Below the pieces are notes generated by a model. That model worked only from the letters and a program-made list of their open reading frames with translations, had not been told where the DNA came from and did not search any database. From the NCBI GenBank assembly GCA_017559845.1, contig JAFYQQ010000080.1:1-51615 (forward strand): a stretch of 51,615 nucleotides of DNA, in the 5' to 3' direction. The position numbers were made by a program, and so were the translations under genes. This DNA is from Bacteroidaceae bacterium. Lineage in GTDB: Bacteria > Bacteroidota > Bacteroidia > Bacteroidales > Bacteroidaceae. This document shows positions 8,806 to 17,179 of the stretch, one piece after another (positions within the stretch are counted from its first letter, which is position 1; the number at the start of each line of letters is the position of its first letter).

Positions 8806-9570
8806 ATGAACCGTATCACTTTTCTTGGCACAGGCACCAGCACCGGAGTGCCCTATCTGGGATGCGACTGCCCGACGTGCGCCAGCACAGACCCGCGGGA
8901 CAAGCGCCTGCGCTGTTCGGCATTGGTACAGACCGCATCTGCCAACATCCTCATTGACTGTTCGCCCGATTTCCGCGAGCAGATGTTGCGCCTCAATTTC
9001 CGGGGAACGCTTGATGCCCTTTTCATCACCCACGAGCATTACGACCATGTGGGCGGCATAGACGACCTTCGACCTTTCAGCTACACCCGTTCCTTGCCCA
9101 TATATGCCGACCCCTATGCCGCATCCCATCTGCGCCAGCGCCTGCCTTATTGCCTGGTGGAAAACAAGTATCCCGGCGTGCCACAGCTCCAGCTGCACGA
9201 TCTCCAGCCCTATGAAACGGTCATGGTGAACCACACCGAGGTTACCGCCCTGCAAGTGATGCACGGCCAGTTGCCCGTCCTTGGATACCGCATTGGCGAC
9301 ATGGCCTATATCACCGACATGACTTCCGTTACCCCCCGCACTCTGGAACTGCTTTCCGGCATTCGCCTGCTTGTGGTGAACGGACTCCGTCACCGCCCCC
9401 ACCGAACCCATCAGACCATAGGCCAAGCCATCGCATTTGCCCGTCAGATAGGCAACCAACCCACCTACATCATCCACATGAGTCACGACATCGCCCCCCA
9501 TGCCCAGGAATCCCTCCGTATGCCCCAGGACATCCACCTCGCCTACGATGGTCTGACTGTGGAGTGGTGA
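8806..9570 (+). CDS. MBL-fold metallo-hydrolase, PhnP-like
   Basis: A 254-residue metallo-beta-lactamase-fold hydrolase of the COG1235/PhnP type. It has FLGTGTSTGVPYLGCDCPTC at the N-terminus (with the extra Cys pair seen in PhnP), the metal motif THEHYDHVGGIDDLRP near residues 75-90, a TDMT strand bearing a metal-bridging Asp, and a final HMSHDI. Relatives hydrolyse cyclic phosphodiesters or act in RNA or lipoate metabolism. No phn genes are nearby, so the substrate is unknown. It lies alone between REP copy A and a repeat-filled gap. Its codons look somewhat more C-rich than those of its neighbours. Confidence 0.88.
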   Translation: MNRITFLGTGTSTGVPYLGCDCPTCASTDPRDKRLRCSALVQTASANILIDCSPDFREQMLRLNFRGTLDALFITHEHYDHVGGIDDLRPFSYTRSLPIYADPYAASHLRQRLPYCLVENKYPGVPQLQLHDLQPYETVMVNHTEVTALQVMHGQLPVLGYRIGDMAYITDMTSVTPRTLELLSGIRLLVVNGLRHRPHRTHQTIGQAIAFARQIGNQPTYIIHMSHDIAPHAQESLRMPQDIHLAYDGLTVEW

Positions 9571-9835
9571 TTCCCATTGTTTTTCTCACTTTTCATCTTC
9601 TGCCGAAAAAAACTGGCTCACCCTAAGAACTTTTTCCATAAAAAAGAAACAACCTTGAGTTACGTGAGTCCTTCCGCTCACCGACTCACAAACATAGCGA
9701 TCGTTAACCCAATTGTTTCACCCGCCGCCAAGTCTGTCGAAAGGAGCAGGGGAGTGTAGCGCGGCACGCAAAGTGAGTGAATTTTGTTCTTTGAAAAACC
9801 TTTACCCATTGACATTTTTTTTGTCTTTCGGATAC
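9571..9835. other. Gene-free stretch before the 41-bp tandem repeat
   Basis: No supportable gene was found here. The sequence contains A/T-rich runs, a short near-palindromic stretch around gtgagtcc/ccgactcac (9664-9690) and a tgagtgaattttgttctttg stretch. Frames open on the minus strand continue out of the tandem repeat and have no start context or family resemblance. I see no promoter for the gene at 10126. Confidence 0.5.
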
Positions 9836-10030
9836 GCCAAAAAATGCCGTCGGGACCCCGGATTGCATTTCCTGATGCCAAAAAGTGCCGTCGGGACCCC
9901 GGATTGCATTTCCTGACGCCAAAAAGTGCCGTCGGGACTCCGGATTGCATTTCCTGACGCCAAAAAGTGCCGTCGGGACCCCGGATCGCATTTCTTGACG
10001 CCAAAAAGTGCCGTCAGGACTCCGGCGCGC
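9836..10030. repeat. 41-bp tandem repeat, nearly five copies
   Basis: Unit starts fall at 9836, 9877, 9918, 9959 and 10000, an exact 41-bp period. Each unit begins gccaaaaagtgccgtcggga and ends with cctgac or close variants. The fifth copy degenerates after about 30 bases. Each unit contains a GGGACCC mini-palindrome within cgggaccccgg. Copies differ at one to three positions, so this is a minisatellite and likely length-variable. There are no unique spacers, so it is not a CRISPR array. Because 41 is not a multiple of 3, the open minus-strand frames crossing it are probably by-products. Confidence 0.92.
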
Positions 10031-10125
10031 ACTCCGCATATGGGTAAAAGGGAAGAAAAGGACAACGGGCGGAACCTTCCGCTCGGGCTAATTTCAATTA
10101 CCAACATTTCTAAACTTGTTACAAG

Positions 10126-10701
10126 ATGAAAGATTTAGCAAAATTCAAGCCATCGGGAGCATCAAAGTTCAACCTGGCCGAGTACACAAACTTCATGGGC
10201 CGTTTCCTGACGCTTACGACAAATGCCGGTATCGGCGTGGTGCATTACGAACAGACGGACATCGACCGCATGACGCAGTTGCGCGGTCTGCTGGTGGACA
10301 ACTTTAAGCGCAACATGGCTGCTGCAGAGACGGCCTCGCTGCAGGAACTGGAGGCCTTGCGCGACGAGATAGGCCGCATCATCATTGACAGCGTGAAGGC
10401 CGGCCAGAGCATGGCGCTCCCCGCCATTGCCGAGGCATCGAAGGCCCTGTGGCATGTGCTGCAGCCCTACAACGGCTTCTATGCCCTGCCCAACATGCAG
10501 GAGACAACGGCCATCGAGGGCATGCTGATGGACCTGAGCCGTGGCGACTGTCCCACGCATCTTGCCACCCTGGGCCTTACCGACTATGTGGCGCAGCTGG
10601 CCGACGCCATTTCTTTTTCTTGTCATTATTCCACAGGTTCAAGAACCCGCGGCTATTCGCCCTTCGGGCTTCGCGTCTTGACAGACGCCTTTGAGTGGTG
10701 A
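10126..10701 (+). CDS. DUF6261-like protein, probably truncated with a foreign tail
   Basis: The 191-residue frame starts MKDLAKFKPSGASKFN and is Ala/Leu-rich and helical to about residue 163 (TLGLTDYVAQLADAI). This resembles the DUF6261 proteins found in many copies in Bacteroidetes, which are usually nearer 230-250 residues. From about residue 164 the composition changes abruptly to a Ser/Arg/Gly-rich tail ending FGLRVLTDAFEW, encoded by DNA that holds a gcccttcgggct hairpin and runs into REP copy B. The likely reading is a gene whose 3' third was lost or overwritten. The family match is from memory and not certain. Function is unknown. Confidence 0.6.
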   Translation: MKDLAKFKPSGASKFNLAEYTNFMGRFLTLTTNAGIGVVHYEQTDIDRMTQLRGLLVDNFKRNMAAAETASLQELEALRDEIGRIIIDSVKAGQSMALPAIAEASKALWHVLQPYNGFYALPNMQETTAIEGMLMDLSRGDCPTHLATLGLTDYVAQLADAISFSCHYSTGSRTRGYSPFGLRVLTDAFEW

Positions 10702-10723
10702 GTTGTGAACGATACACCCCTTA

Positions 10724-10811
10724 TGTCATCCTGAATTTAGTTCAGGATCTCACCGCGAGTCGTTCTATACCCTCACCGCTGCCAGATGCTGAAACAAGTT
10801 CAGCATGACTT
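10724..10811. repeat. REP-like element, copy B (inverted relative to copy A)
   Basis: Hairpins lie at 10728-10748 (ATCCTGAA / TTCAGGAT) and 10786-10806 (ATGCTGAA / TTCAGCAT). The reverse complement of the whole element aligns with copy A at 8650-8730, including a similar ccgcggt/gcggtgag linker. The two copies therefore form a roughly 85-bp inverted repeat pair about 2 kb apart. Confidence 0.85.
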
Positions 10812-10828
10812 ATAGGGAGCGTTGAACG

Positions 10829-10871
10829 TATAAGAAATCTGCGAAAATCTGCCGCATCTGCGTCATCTGTG
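10829..10871. repeat. Degenerate atctgc short repeats
   Basis: Four imperfect copies of aatctgcg/catctgcg/catctgtg follow one another here, just past the 3' end of the minus-strand outer-membrane gene. It is simple low-complexity repetition, and no function is evident. Confidence 0.45.
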
Positions 10872-10895
10872 TGCCATTGAACCGATAGCCTCTTC

Positions 10896-12092
10896 TTAAA
10901 ATTGTTTCAGCAGGAACGAGGGGCAGGCGCGGAGATAGATGCCGAAGGAGAAGTTGAATTCCTGACTGCGGCTGCGGGTTGCGCTCTTTCCCAACCAGCT
11001 TTGGCCGGCTTCTATGCCGGCGCCCAATACATAGTTGCGGGCAAAGGTGTGGTGATAGTCGGCGCGAAGGTAGGCTGTGCCTATGCCGCTGAAACTTTCG
11101 CGGCCTTCCCTGATACTTAGTGTGCTGAAGAAGGGACTGCCGTAGAGGCTAACGAAGTGGCGCGGGGCGTGGAAATAGCCTCCTTTGAAGTGGAGTTTGT
11201 CCCAAAGACTCACTCCGGCGCTTGCCTGTGCGGCAAATCCTGTGTCAAAGGGCCACAGCGTGCCGGCCTGCTGGTAGCATGCCAGTGCGTTGGCCTCTGC
11301 CGTTACGGCGGTAAGTACCTTGCGCCTTGTTTGCCATTCCATCTGCACACCCAGACTGGCGTTGCACAGGGTCTGCACGCCCATCTGTGTGGTGTCCTGC
11401 TCTCCGCCGCGGTGGTGGAAGAGCAGTTGCACGGGAGTGCTGAAACGGAGGTCGCTTGCCGTATCGCCATAGAGGACTTGCCAGCTGGTGCCCACGGTGA
11501 AGGCTTCTTGGTGGCTGTCTTCTTCAAAGATGTAGCTCTGCCAGTTCATCCATGTGTCGGCATGCAGATGCTTGCGGTCCCACAGGAGTTGGAAACCCGT
11601 CTCGGGATCCTGGGAAAGGTTGGTCTCTGGATTCCACAGCGGTTCCACCAGACGGTGGTTCTGTCCGCCATAGATGTCGCCAAGCACCACGGTGAGATAT
11701 TTGAACTGTGCCTGCACCCGCACCCATGGCAGCAGGTGTGCGCCTTTCTGGTACTGGTTGCCCTTCCATGTGCCGATGTCGTGATAGACATAGCAAGGAT
11801 AGCGGTTGGCACCGTTGAAGATGAGCGCGTGCGCCCCGGCCTCTATCTTGATCTGCTGCATGGGCATATAGGTGAGTTTGGGCTGCAGCCACATTCCGGG
11901 CAGGGAATAGCCGCGGGTGAGCTTGCTGCTGTATTCGTTGTCGCGGAAGAAAGTAAGGACATCGGCCTCAATGCGGAGCTGTTTCACCTGTGCGGTATCG
12001 TGTGCATAGGGAGTTATGGCGAGCCGGTCCCACATCTGCGCCATGGCGAGCAGGGGGAACAGCGCGAGGCAAAGGGCCAATGCGCGTTTCAT
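10896..12092 (-). CDS. Exported protein, probable outer-membrane beta-barrel
   Basis: A 398-residue protein with a cleavable signal peptide (MKRALALCLALFPLLAMAQ). The mature part is rich in aromatic residues and alternating patterns such as YIFEEDSHQEAFTVGTSW and YLRADYHHTFARNYVLGAG. It ends with Phe (FLLKQF), which is typical of outer-membrane beta-barrels. I recognise no specific family. Its start overlaps the dedA stop by 4 bp, so it is the last gene of the long minus-strand unit. Cargo or enzymatic function cannot be inferred. A structural search for a 14- to 18-strand barrel would decide. Confidence 0.78.
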   Translation of the reverse strand: MKRALALCLALFPLLAMAQMWDRLAITPYAHDTAQVKQLRIEADVLTFFRDNEYSSKLTRGYSLPGMWLQPKLTYMPMQQIKIEAGAHALIFNGANRYPCYVYHDIGTWKGNQYQKGAHLLPWVRVQAQFKYLTVVLGDIYGGQNHRLVEPLWNPETNLSQDPETGFQLLWDRKHLHADTWMNWQSYIFEEDSHQEAFTVGTSWQVLYGDTASDLRFSTPVQLLFHHRGGEQDTTQMGVQTLCNASLGVQMEWQTRRKVLTAVTAEANALACYQQAGTLWPFDTGFAAQASAGVSLWDKLHFKGGYFHAPRHFVSLYGSPFFSTLSIREGRESFSGIGTAYLRADYHHTFARNYVLGAGIEAGQSWLGKSATRSRSQEFNFSFGIYLRACPSFLLKQF

Positions 12093-12715
12093 TTCTTGTA
12101 ACCTTTGTAGATGAGATAGGCCACAGCGGCAGCGCCCACGAGCAGCATGACAATCTTCAGGTGGCTGGAGTATTCCTCCACGGTGCTGTCCAGCTGCTCA
12201 TAGGGGACAACGCTTGCCAGATAATAGCCGATGGCGGCCAGGATGGCGTTCCACAGGCCGGCTCCCAGTGTGGTGTAGAACACGAACTTGCCGATGTTCA
12301 TTTTTGCCAGACCGGCGGGGATGCTGATGAGCTGGCGCACGGCAGGCACCAGACGGCCGATGAACGTACCCATGGCACCGTGGCGGTCGAAGTAGGCCTC
12401 TGCCACTTCCACCTTTTGCTGGTCAATCAGACACATGTGGCCGAAACGGCTGTTGGCAAACTTGTACACGATGGGACGTCCCAGGTAATAGGCGAGGGCA
12501 TAGTTGACAAGCGCGCCGATGATTGCGCCCACTGTGGCAAAGAAAATCACCAGGAATACGTTCAGTTCGCCTTTCTCGGCTGCCAGATAGGCTGCGGGGG
12601 GAACCACCACTTCGCTGGGGAAGGGAATGAAACTGCTTTCAATGGCCATCAGCAGGGTGATGACCCAATAGTTGAGGTGTTCGAGACACCACGCAATGAA
12701 GGGAATACTTTGCAT
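12089..12715 (-). CDS. DedA-family (VTT domain) membrane protein
   Basis: A 208-residue DedA/VTT protein. Relatives are inner-membrane proteins implicated in lipid flipping (undecaprenyl phosphate or phosphatidylethanolamine translocation) and proton-linked homeostasis. The signature elements are the re-entrant segment ESSFIPFPSEVVVPPAAYLA, GALVNYALAYYLGRP, and the second half FIGRLVPAVRQLISIPAGLAKM, containing the conserved Arg-Pro pair. Several further hydrophobic helices follow, including one at the C-terminus. The downstream outer-membrane gene overlaps its stop by 4 bp, and the upstream glycosyltransferase ends 27 bp before its start. Confidence 0.92.
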   Translation of the reverse strand: MQSIPFIAWCLEHLNYWVITLLMAIESSFIPFPSEVVVPPAAYLAAEKGELNVFLVIFFATVGAIIGALVNYALAYYLGRPIVYKFANSRFGHMCLIDQQKVEVAEAYFDRHGAMGTFIGRLVPAVRQLISIPAGLAKMNIGKFVFYTTLGAGLWNAILAAIGYYLASVVPYEQLDSTVEEYSSHLKIVMLLVGAAAVAYLIYKGYKK

Positions 12716-12742
12716 CTGATTGTTGTTTGAGTAGAAGTTGTA

Positions 12743-13882
12743 TTATACGAATTTCTTTCTAAAGGCCTTGCTGCCCAGTAACCTGTGCCTTATCCAGGCA
12801 CGCGTATCTGTAAGCGGGATGAGTATGGCCCGCAGATGCGCAAGGGGAGTGGGAGCCTGTAATCCAAGGACGCGCACAGAACGTGCATAGGCTCTGTGGT
12901 ACACGCCCCATTGCATCGTCATCAGCAGGGCGGCGGTTGCCATCAGCCACCATTGGGCGTGCAGTGCCATCCATGTCATGGTGGCCACCGTAGACAAAAG
13001 GCTTGCGGGCAATGCCCCTGCCACCATGGCGTACTGTAACCGGAAAAGATGGTGGGATTTGAGGTGGCGCCGCGTTTCCATATACATGATGTGCGCGTCG
13101 CTTTCTTCCGTTACGGGCGTGTAGAGCATCAGGCTTTCCGGTCGGATGGTCACGGCTGTGTTGCGCGATACGCTGTGGTGATTTACCATGATGTCTATGG
13201 CGCCGCCAGCCAGCAGCGAGTGGGAGGCAAAGCCGTGATGCTGCATGAAGAGGTCGCGCCGATAGGCCACGTTGCATGCCCCGGTGCGGTAGGCTCCGTG
13301 CTTTGCGGCGTAGGAGAGCCAAAGCAGCTCGTTCCACAAGGTGGTGTACTCGTCGCCTTTTTCCGAATGGTCGGGGCAGACCGGTGCCACCACAATGCGG
13401 ATGTCATTGTCTTTCTGCATGGCTTCGCCCATACGGCGCAGCCAATAGGGACTGGCGGGACGGCATCCGGCGTGCAGAAGTATGGTCCAGGGAAATGAGG
13501 CGGAACGTATGCCCAGCGTCAGCGCAAGGCGTTCCAGACTGATGTCGCGTGCCGTAACGGGTGTGAAGGTGTGGCGCAGGGAGGGATATTCTTCCTCCAT
13601 CTTCTCCAGCATGGGAAGGGTTTCGTCTGTGCTGGCCATATCCACCACCACTACTTCAAATTCGGAAGGATAGTCCTGCAACAGCAGGGTGGGGAGGTGT
13701 TTCCTCAGTTCTTCCGCCTGGTTGTGGGCTGTGACGACTATGGTAAGGGGCGGGTAATCGATTCCAAGGGGACGCTTCTGTGATTTCATTCTGCCAATCC
13801 GCCCAAGTGCCAGGCTGTTAAGCGTGGCCGAGAGGGTGATTGCGGCGTCGGCAGCCATTATGATCCATTGCAGTCCAATCAT
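12743..13882 (-). CDS. Membrane-anchored GT2-like glycosyltransferase
   Basis: A 379-residue protein with a hydrophobic N-terminal segment, a GT2-like catalytic region (residues 45-250: LTIVVTAHNQAEELRKHLP, VVVVDMASTDETLPML) and two C-terminal transmembrane segments around residues 295-340. Where a DxD metal motif is expected, the sequence reads ILLHAGCRPASPYWL, so the usual acidic pair is absent. The later GACNVAYRRDLFMQHHGF block is typical of the family acceptor region. It may be a divergent or inactive transferase. It lies 25 bp downstream of lysA in the same orientation and 27 bp ahead of dedA. Confidence 0.82.
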   Translation of the reverse strand: MIGLQWIIMAADAAITLSATLNSLALGRIGRMKSQKRPLGIDYPPLTIVVTAHNQAEELRKHLPTLLLQDYPSEFEVVVVDMASTDETLPMLEKMEEEYPSLRHTFTPVTARDISLERLALTLGIRSASFPWTILLHAGCRPASPYWLRRMGEAMQKDNDIRIVVAPVCPDHSEKGDEYTTLWNELLWLSYAAKHGAYRTGACNVAYRRDLFMQHHGFASHSLLAGGAIDIMVNHHSVSRNTAVTIRPESLMLYTPVTEESDAHIMYMETRRHLKSHHLFRLQYAMVAGALPASLLSTVATMTWMALHAQWWLMATAALLMTMQWGVYHRAYARSVRVLGLQAPTPLAHLRAILIPLTDTRAWIRHRLLGSKAFRKKFV

Positions 13883-13907
13883 CGAATTGTACCCAGATGT
13901 GCAATCT

Positions 13908-15077
13908 TTATTTTAAATCCTTGTCCAGATAGCCGGCAGGCAGCGGGCGGCAGTTGTATTGGCTTGCCATAATCTGTCCGTAGGCTCCGGCAGAGCGGAC
14001 GGCAAGCAGATCGCCACGCTTGGTGGCGGGCAACATATAGTCATAGGCAAAGACATCGCTGCTCTCGCAGATGGGACCCACTACATCATAGGTTTGGGGC
14101 TCTTCCTCGCTGACCAGATTTTCAATGCAATGTTTGGCATTGTAGAGCGCCGGTCTTATCAGGTCTGTCATTCCGGCATCCACGATTGCGAATTGCTTGT
14201 GCTCGGTCTGCTTGACATAAAGGCATTTTGTAATCAGGCTTCCGCATTGTCCCACAATGGCGCGGCCCAACTCGAAGTGGAGTTCCTGTCCCGGACGCAG
14301 TTTCAGATGCTTTTCGTAGGCTTCAAAATATGCTTTGAAGTTGGGGATGGGATTCTCGTTGGGCTGTGTGTAGTCGATGCCCAGTCCGCCACCTACGTTG
14401 ATGTGCTGTACGGGTCCGATTGCCTGGGCTTCCAACCGGTCTTGCAGTTCATTGATTCTGTGGGCAAGGGCAATGAAATCGTCCATTTCCAGAATCTGCG
14501 AACCGATGTGGAAATGCAGGCCCACAAAGGTGGTGTGTGTCATTTCCTGTGCCTTGCGGATGACTGTTTCCATCTGGTCCATGGCGATGCCGAACTTGTT
14601 TTCTGCCAGTCCGGTGGTGATGTTGGCATGGGTGTGTGCGCCCACATCGGGATTGATGCGGAAGCTGACACGTGCCATAAGGTCCATCCCTGCGGCAATC
14701 TCGTTGATGACCTCCAGTTCGGCTACGCTTTCCACATTGAAATAACGTATGCCGGCGCGCAGTCCCAACTCAATTTCCCAATCGCTTTTTCCCACTCCGG
14801 CATAGACGATGCGGTCTCCGGGAAAACCGGCATCGAGACTGGCTTGGATTTCGCCTCCGCTCACGCAGTCGGCGCCCAACCCGGCTTCCTGTATGAGACG
14901 AAGCACATCGGGGTGGGCACAGGCCTTCACTGCATAGTGGACGTGATAGCCGTTCCGGTTTTGGATTTCTTCCTTTACGGCGTCAATCGTATCTTGCAAC
15001 AGACGGGTGTCGTAGTAGTAAAAAGGGGTTTTGATGCCTTTGAACTTCTCGTAAGGTAATTTGTATGTTGTTGGCAT
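13908..15077 (-). CDS. lysA: Diaminopimelate decarboxylase
   Basis: LysA is a PLP-dependent fold-type III enzyme that converts meso-diaminopimelate to L-lysine. The 389-residue sequence shows the PLP lysine in HVHYAVKACAHP (near residue 52), FHIGSQI, the phosphate-binding GGGLGIDYTQ, and a C-terminal CESSDVFAYD block with the catalytic Cys contributed across the dimer interface, followed by the AGAYGQIMAS region. It follows lysC by 21 bp, so the first and last steps of the lysine branch are encoded side by side. The downstream glycosyltransferase starts 25 bp later. Start and length fit the family. Confidence 0.96.
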   Translation of the reverse strand: MPTTYKLPYEKFKGIKTPFYYYDTRLLQDTIDAVKEEIQNRNGYHVHYAVKACAHPDVLRLIQEAGLGADCVSGGEIQASLDAGFPGDRIVYAGVGKSDWEIELGLRAGIRYFNVESVAELEVINEIAAGMDLMARVSFRINPDVGAHTHANITTGLAENKFGIAMDQMETVIRKAQEMTHTTFVGLHFHIGSQILEMDDFIALAHRINELQDRLEAQAIGPVQHINVGGGLGIDYTQPNENPIPNFKAYFEAYEKHLKLRPGQELHFELGRAIVGQCGSLITKCLYVKQTEHKQFAIVDAGMTDLIRPALYNAKHCIENLVSEEEPQTYDVVGPICESSDVFAYDYMLPATKRGDLLAVRSAGAYGQIMASQYNCRPLPAGYLDKDLK

Positions 15078-15098
15078 TCTTGTGTCTGTGGGTTGGAC

Positions 15099-16418
15099 TT
15101 ACATGCTGAAAAGGGTGTCGCTGAGCGCTTGCATTGTGCGGACCTTGTCCTCCTTGTGAACCAGGAAGGAAATGTTGTGGTTGCTGCCGCCATAGCTGAT
15201 CATGCGCACGGGAATCTCTTTCAGCGCCTGGCAGGCAAGTGTCTCGAAACCTACGTTGTCTGAGTGCAGGTCGCCTACCACACAGATGATGACCATGTCC
15301 GTGTCTACGGTTACGGTTCCGTATTTCTTCAGTTCGTCTGTGATGTTACACAACTGGCTCACGTTGTCAATGGTTACGCTAACGCCCACTTCGCTGGTAC
15401 ATACCATGTCGATGCTGGTCTTGTATGATTCGAAAATCTCGAATACCTTGCGCAGGAATCCGTGTGCCAACAGCATGCGGCTGCTCTGAATCTGGATGCA
15501 GACGATGTCTTCCTTGGCGGCAACGGCCTTGATCTTTCCGTGCTGGAACTCGTTGTTGATGGTGGTACCGGGCGCTTCGGGATCCATAGTGTTGAGCAGG
15601 CGGACAGGTACACCGGCAAACTTGGCGGGCTGGATGCAGGTGGGATGCAGGATCTTTGCGCCGAAATAGGCGAGTTCGGCCGCTTCTTCAAAGTGGAGCT
15701 GACGAACGGGCTCGGTGTGCTTTACCACGCGCGGGTCGTTGTTGTGCATGCCGTCGATGTCTGTCCATATCTGGATTTCCTCTGCCTGGATGGCTGCACC
15801 GATAAGACAGGCTGTGTAGTCTGAACCGCCGCGCAGCAGATTGTCAATTTCGCCATAGGCGTTGCGGCAGATGAAACCCTGTGTGATGTAGATTTCATAG
15901 TCGGGGTTTTCTTTCAGGGCAGTTACGGACTTGTCCTTGATATAGTTGAAGTCGGGTTCAGAATTCTTGTCGGTACGAATGATGTCAAGTGCGGGCAGGA
16001 GCACGGTCTTCACACCACATTCGAGCAAATAGTTCGTCACCATGTTGGTGCTCATGATTTCGCCCTGTGCCAGGATGACCTTCTCTTCGAACGAAGTGAA
16101 ATGGATCTTGGTGAAAGAACGCAGATAGTCAAACTCCTCGTGCAGGAATTGTATGGTCTTTTCGCGCCATTCTTCGGTGTTGTAGATTTCCTGCGCATGT
16201 CGGATATATTTTTGTTCCAGACGGTTGATGATGGTGTTGGCACCCTCGGGATTTTTCTTGTAGAGATAATCCGAGATTTCAACCAGTGTGTTGGTGGTTC
16301 CCGACATGGCAGAGAGCACTACCATTTTGGGCTTTCCGTCAGAGGTTATCAGCTTGCTTACCTCTTTCATGCGTTGCGGTGTACCTACGGATGTACCGCC
16401 AAATTTCAGAACTTTCAT
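15099..16418 (-). CDS. lysC: Aspartate kinase (monofunctional)
   Basis: This enzyme phosphorylates aspartate, the committed step toward lysine, threonine, methionine and diaminopimelate. It has 439 residues and no fused homoserine dehydrogenase. The N-terminal kinase domain begins MKVLKFGGTSVGTPQRM and contains GGSDYTACLIGAAIQAEE and the nucleotide-site WTDIDGMHNNDPR. The C-terminal third (from about residue 300) carries tandem ACT regulatory domains (QSSRMLLAHGFLRKVFEIF, GVSVTIDN), so feedback control by an amino-acid end product is expected. The 5' gap to ftsE is only 27 bp and shows no lysine riboswitch. It is followed by lysA. Confidence 0.96.
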   Translation of the reverse strand: MKVLKFGGTSVGTPQRMKEVSKLITSDGKPKMVVLSAMSGTTNTLVEISDYLYKKNPEGANTIINRLEQKYIRHAQEIYNTEEWREKTIQFLHEEFDYLRSFTKIHFTSFEEKVILAQGEIMSTNMVTNYLLECGVKTVLLPALDIIRTDKNSEPDFNYIKDKSVTALKENPDYEIYITQGFICRNAYGEIDNLLRGGSDYTACLIGAAIQAEEIQIWTDIDGMHNNDPRVVKHTEPVRQLHFEEAAELAYFGAKILHPTCIQPAKFAGVPVRLLNTMDPEAPGTTINNEFQHGKIKAVAAKEDIVCIQIQSSRMLLAHGFLRKVFEIFESYKTSIDMVCTSEVGVSVTIDNVSQLCNITDELKKYGTVTVDTDMVIICVVGDLHSDNVGFETLACQALKEIPVRMISYGGSNHNISFLVHKEDKVRTMQALSDTLFSM

Positions 16419-16445
16419 TTGGTGTATGAATATGTTATTGTGTTA

Positions 16446-17153
16446 TTATTTAATCAAAAAAATCTCGTCGGTGAATATGCGGTCCGGGTCTTCCTCCTTT
16501 GTCAGTTTGCCTCCGCCGGTGTGGTAGATGGTGCCCGGAAAATACTTCAGCCATTGCATGTTGTGCGTGCTGATGACAGTGGTGGTCTGGTGCTGTCGTC
16601 TGATTTCGTCCAGTATGGCCAGTACCATTTCGCCACTTTCGGGGTCAAGGTTACCAGTTGGCTCATCAGCTAGAATCAGTTTGGGGCGGTTCAGCAGGGC
16701 GCGTGCCACGCATACCCGCTGTTTTTCTCCGCCGGAAAGCTGGAATGTCATTGTGCCGGACTTTCCTTCCATCCTGACCATAGCCAGCACTTCTCTGATA
16801 CGCTGGTCGCGCTCGGCCTTGTCCTTCCATCCGGTTGCACGCAGGATGTAGTTGAGATTGTAATAGACAGAGTGGTCTGGCAATAGCTTGAAGTCCTGGA
16901 ACACCATGCCCATCTGTCTGCGCAATGCCGGCAGTTGGCTGGTGTGCACTTGCAACAAGTCGGTGTCGAGCACTTTGGCACATTCACCCTCGCATTCAAT
17001 TTCGCCATAGATCGTTTTCAACAGAGAGGTCTTTCCGCTGCCAACGGGACCGATGAGATAAATCATCTCTCCCTCTTGCGCCCGGAAATCCACATCGGCC
17101 AGAATCTTGTGCCGACCTTGGTAAATCTGTATCTTTCTGTAATCTATGGTCAT
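16446..17153 (-). CDS. ftsE: FtsE-like ABC transporter ATPase
   Basis: A 235-residue ABC ATPase of the FtsE/LolD type. Walker A is [12 protein letters not shown], the Q-loop is [11 protein letters not shown], the signature is [15 protein letters not shown] and Walker B is [13 protein letters not shown]. FtsE with the permease FtsX couples ATP hydrolysis to peptidoglycan hydrolase activation at the division site. An in-frame ATG at 17195 would add 14 residues and overlap hisIE by 16 bp. The start at 17153 ([15 protein letters not shown]) matches family N-termini and is preferred. No ftsX gene lies in the window, so the exact partner is inferred. Confidence 0.88.
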   Translation of the reverse strand: MTIDYRKIQIYQGRHKILADVDFRAQEGEMIYLIGPVGSGKTSLLKTIYGEIECEGECAKVLDTDLLQVHTSQLPALRRQMGMVFQDFKLLPDHSVYYNLNYILRATGWKDKAERDQRIREVLAMVRMEGKSGTMTFQLSGGEKQRVCVARALLNRPKLILADEPTGNLDPESGEMVLAILDEIRRQHQTTTVISTHNMQWLKYFPGTIYHTGGGKLTKEEDPDRIFTDEIFLIK

Positions 17154-17179
17154 TGCAAATGCTTGTTTGTCTAATTGCC

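Noticed and set aside
9836..10030. CRISPR array
   Set aside because: Repeats are contiguous with no unique spacers, and there are no cas genes in the window. The same applies to the arrays at 22880 and 38956.
9678..10107. Three long overlapping minus-strand open frames across the 41-bp repeat, with repeated GPDGTFWRQEM-like peptides
   Set aside because: The 41-bp period is not a multiple of 3, so the same DNA unit is open in all three frames. No start context or family resemblance was seen. I treat them as by-products of the repeat.
8650..10811. A transposon bounded by the REP-like inverted repeats
   Set aside because: No transposase or target-site duplication is visible. The elements are hairpin pairs of REP type, not IS ends, so only a rearrangement hypothesis is kept.
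16419..16445. Lysine riboswitch ahead of lysC
   Set aside because: Only 27 bp separate ftsE and lysC, too short for a lysine riboswitch, and no conserved structure is visible.
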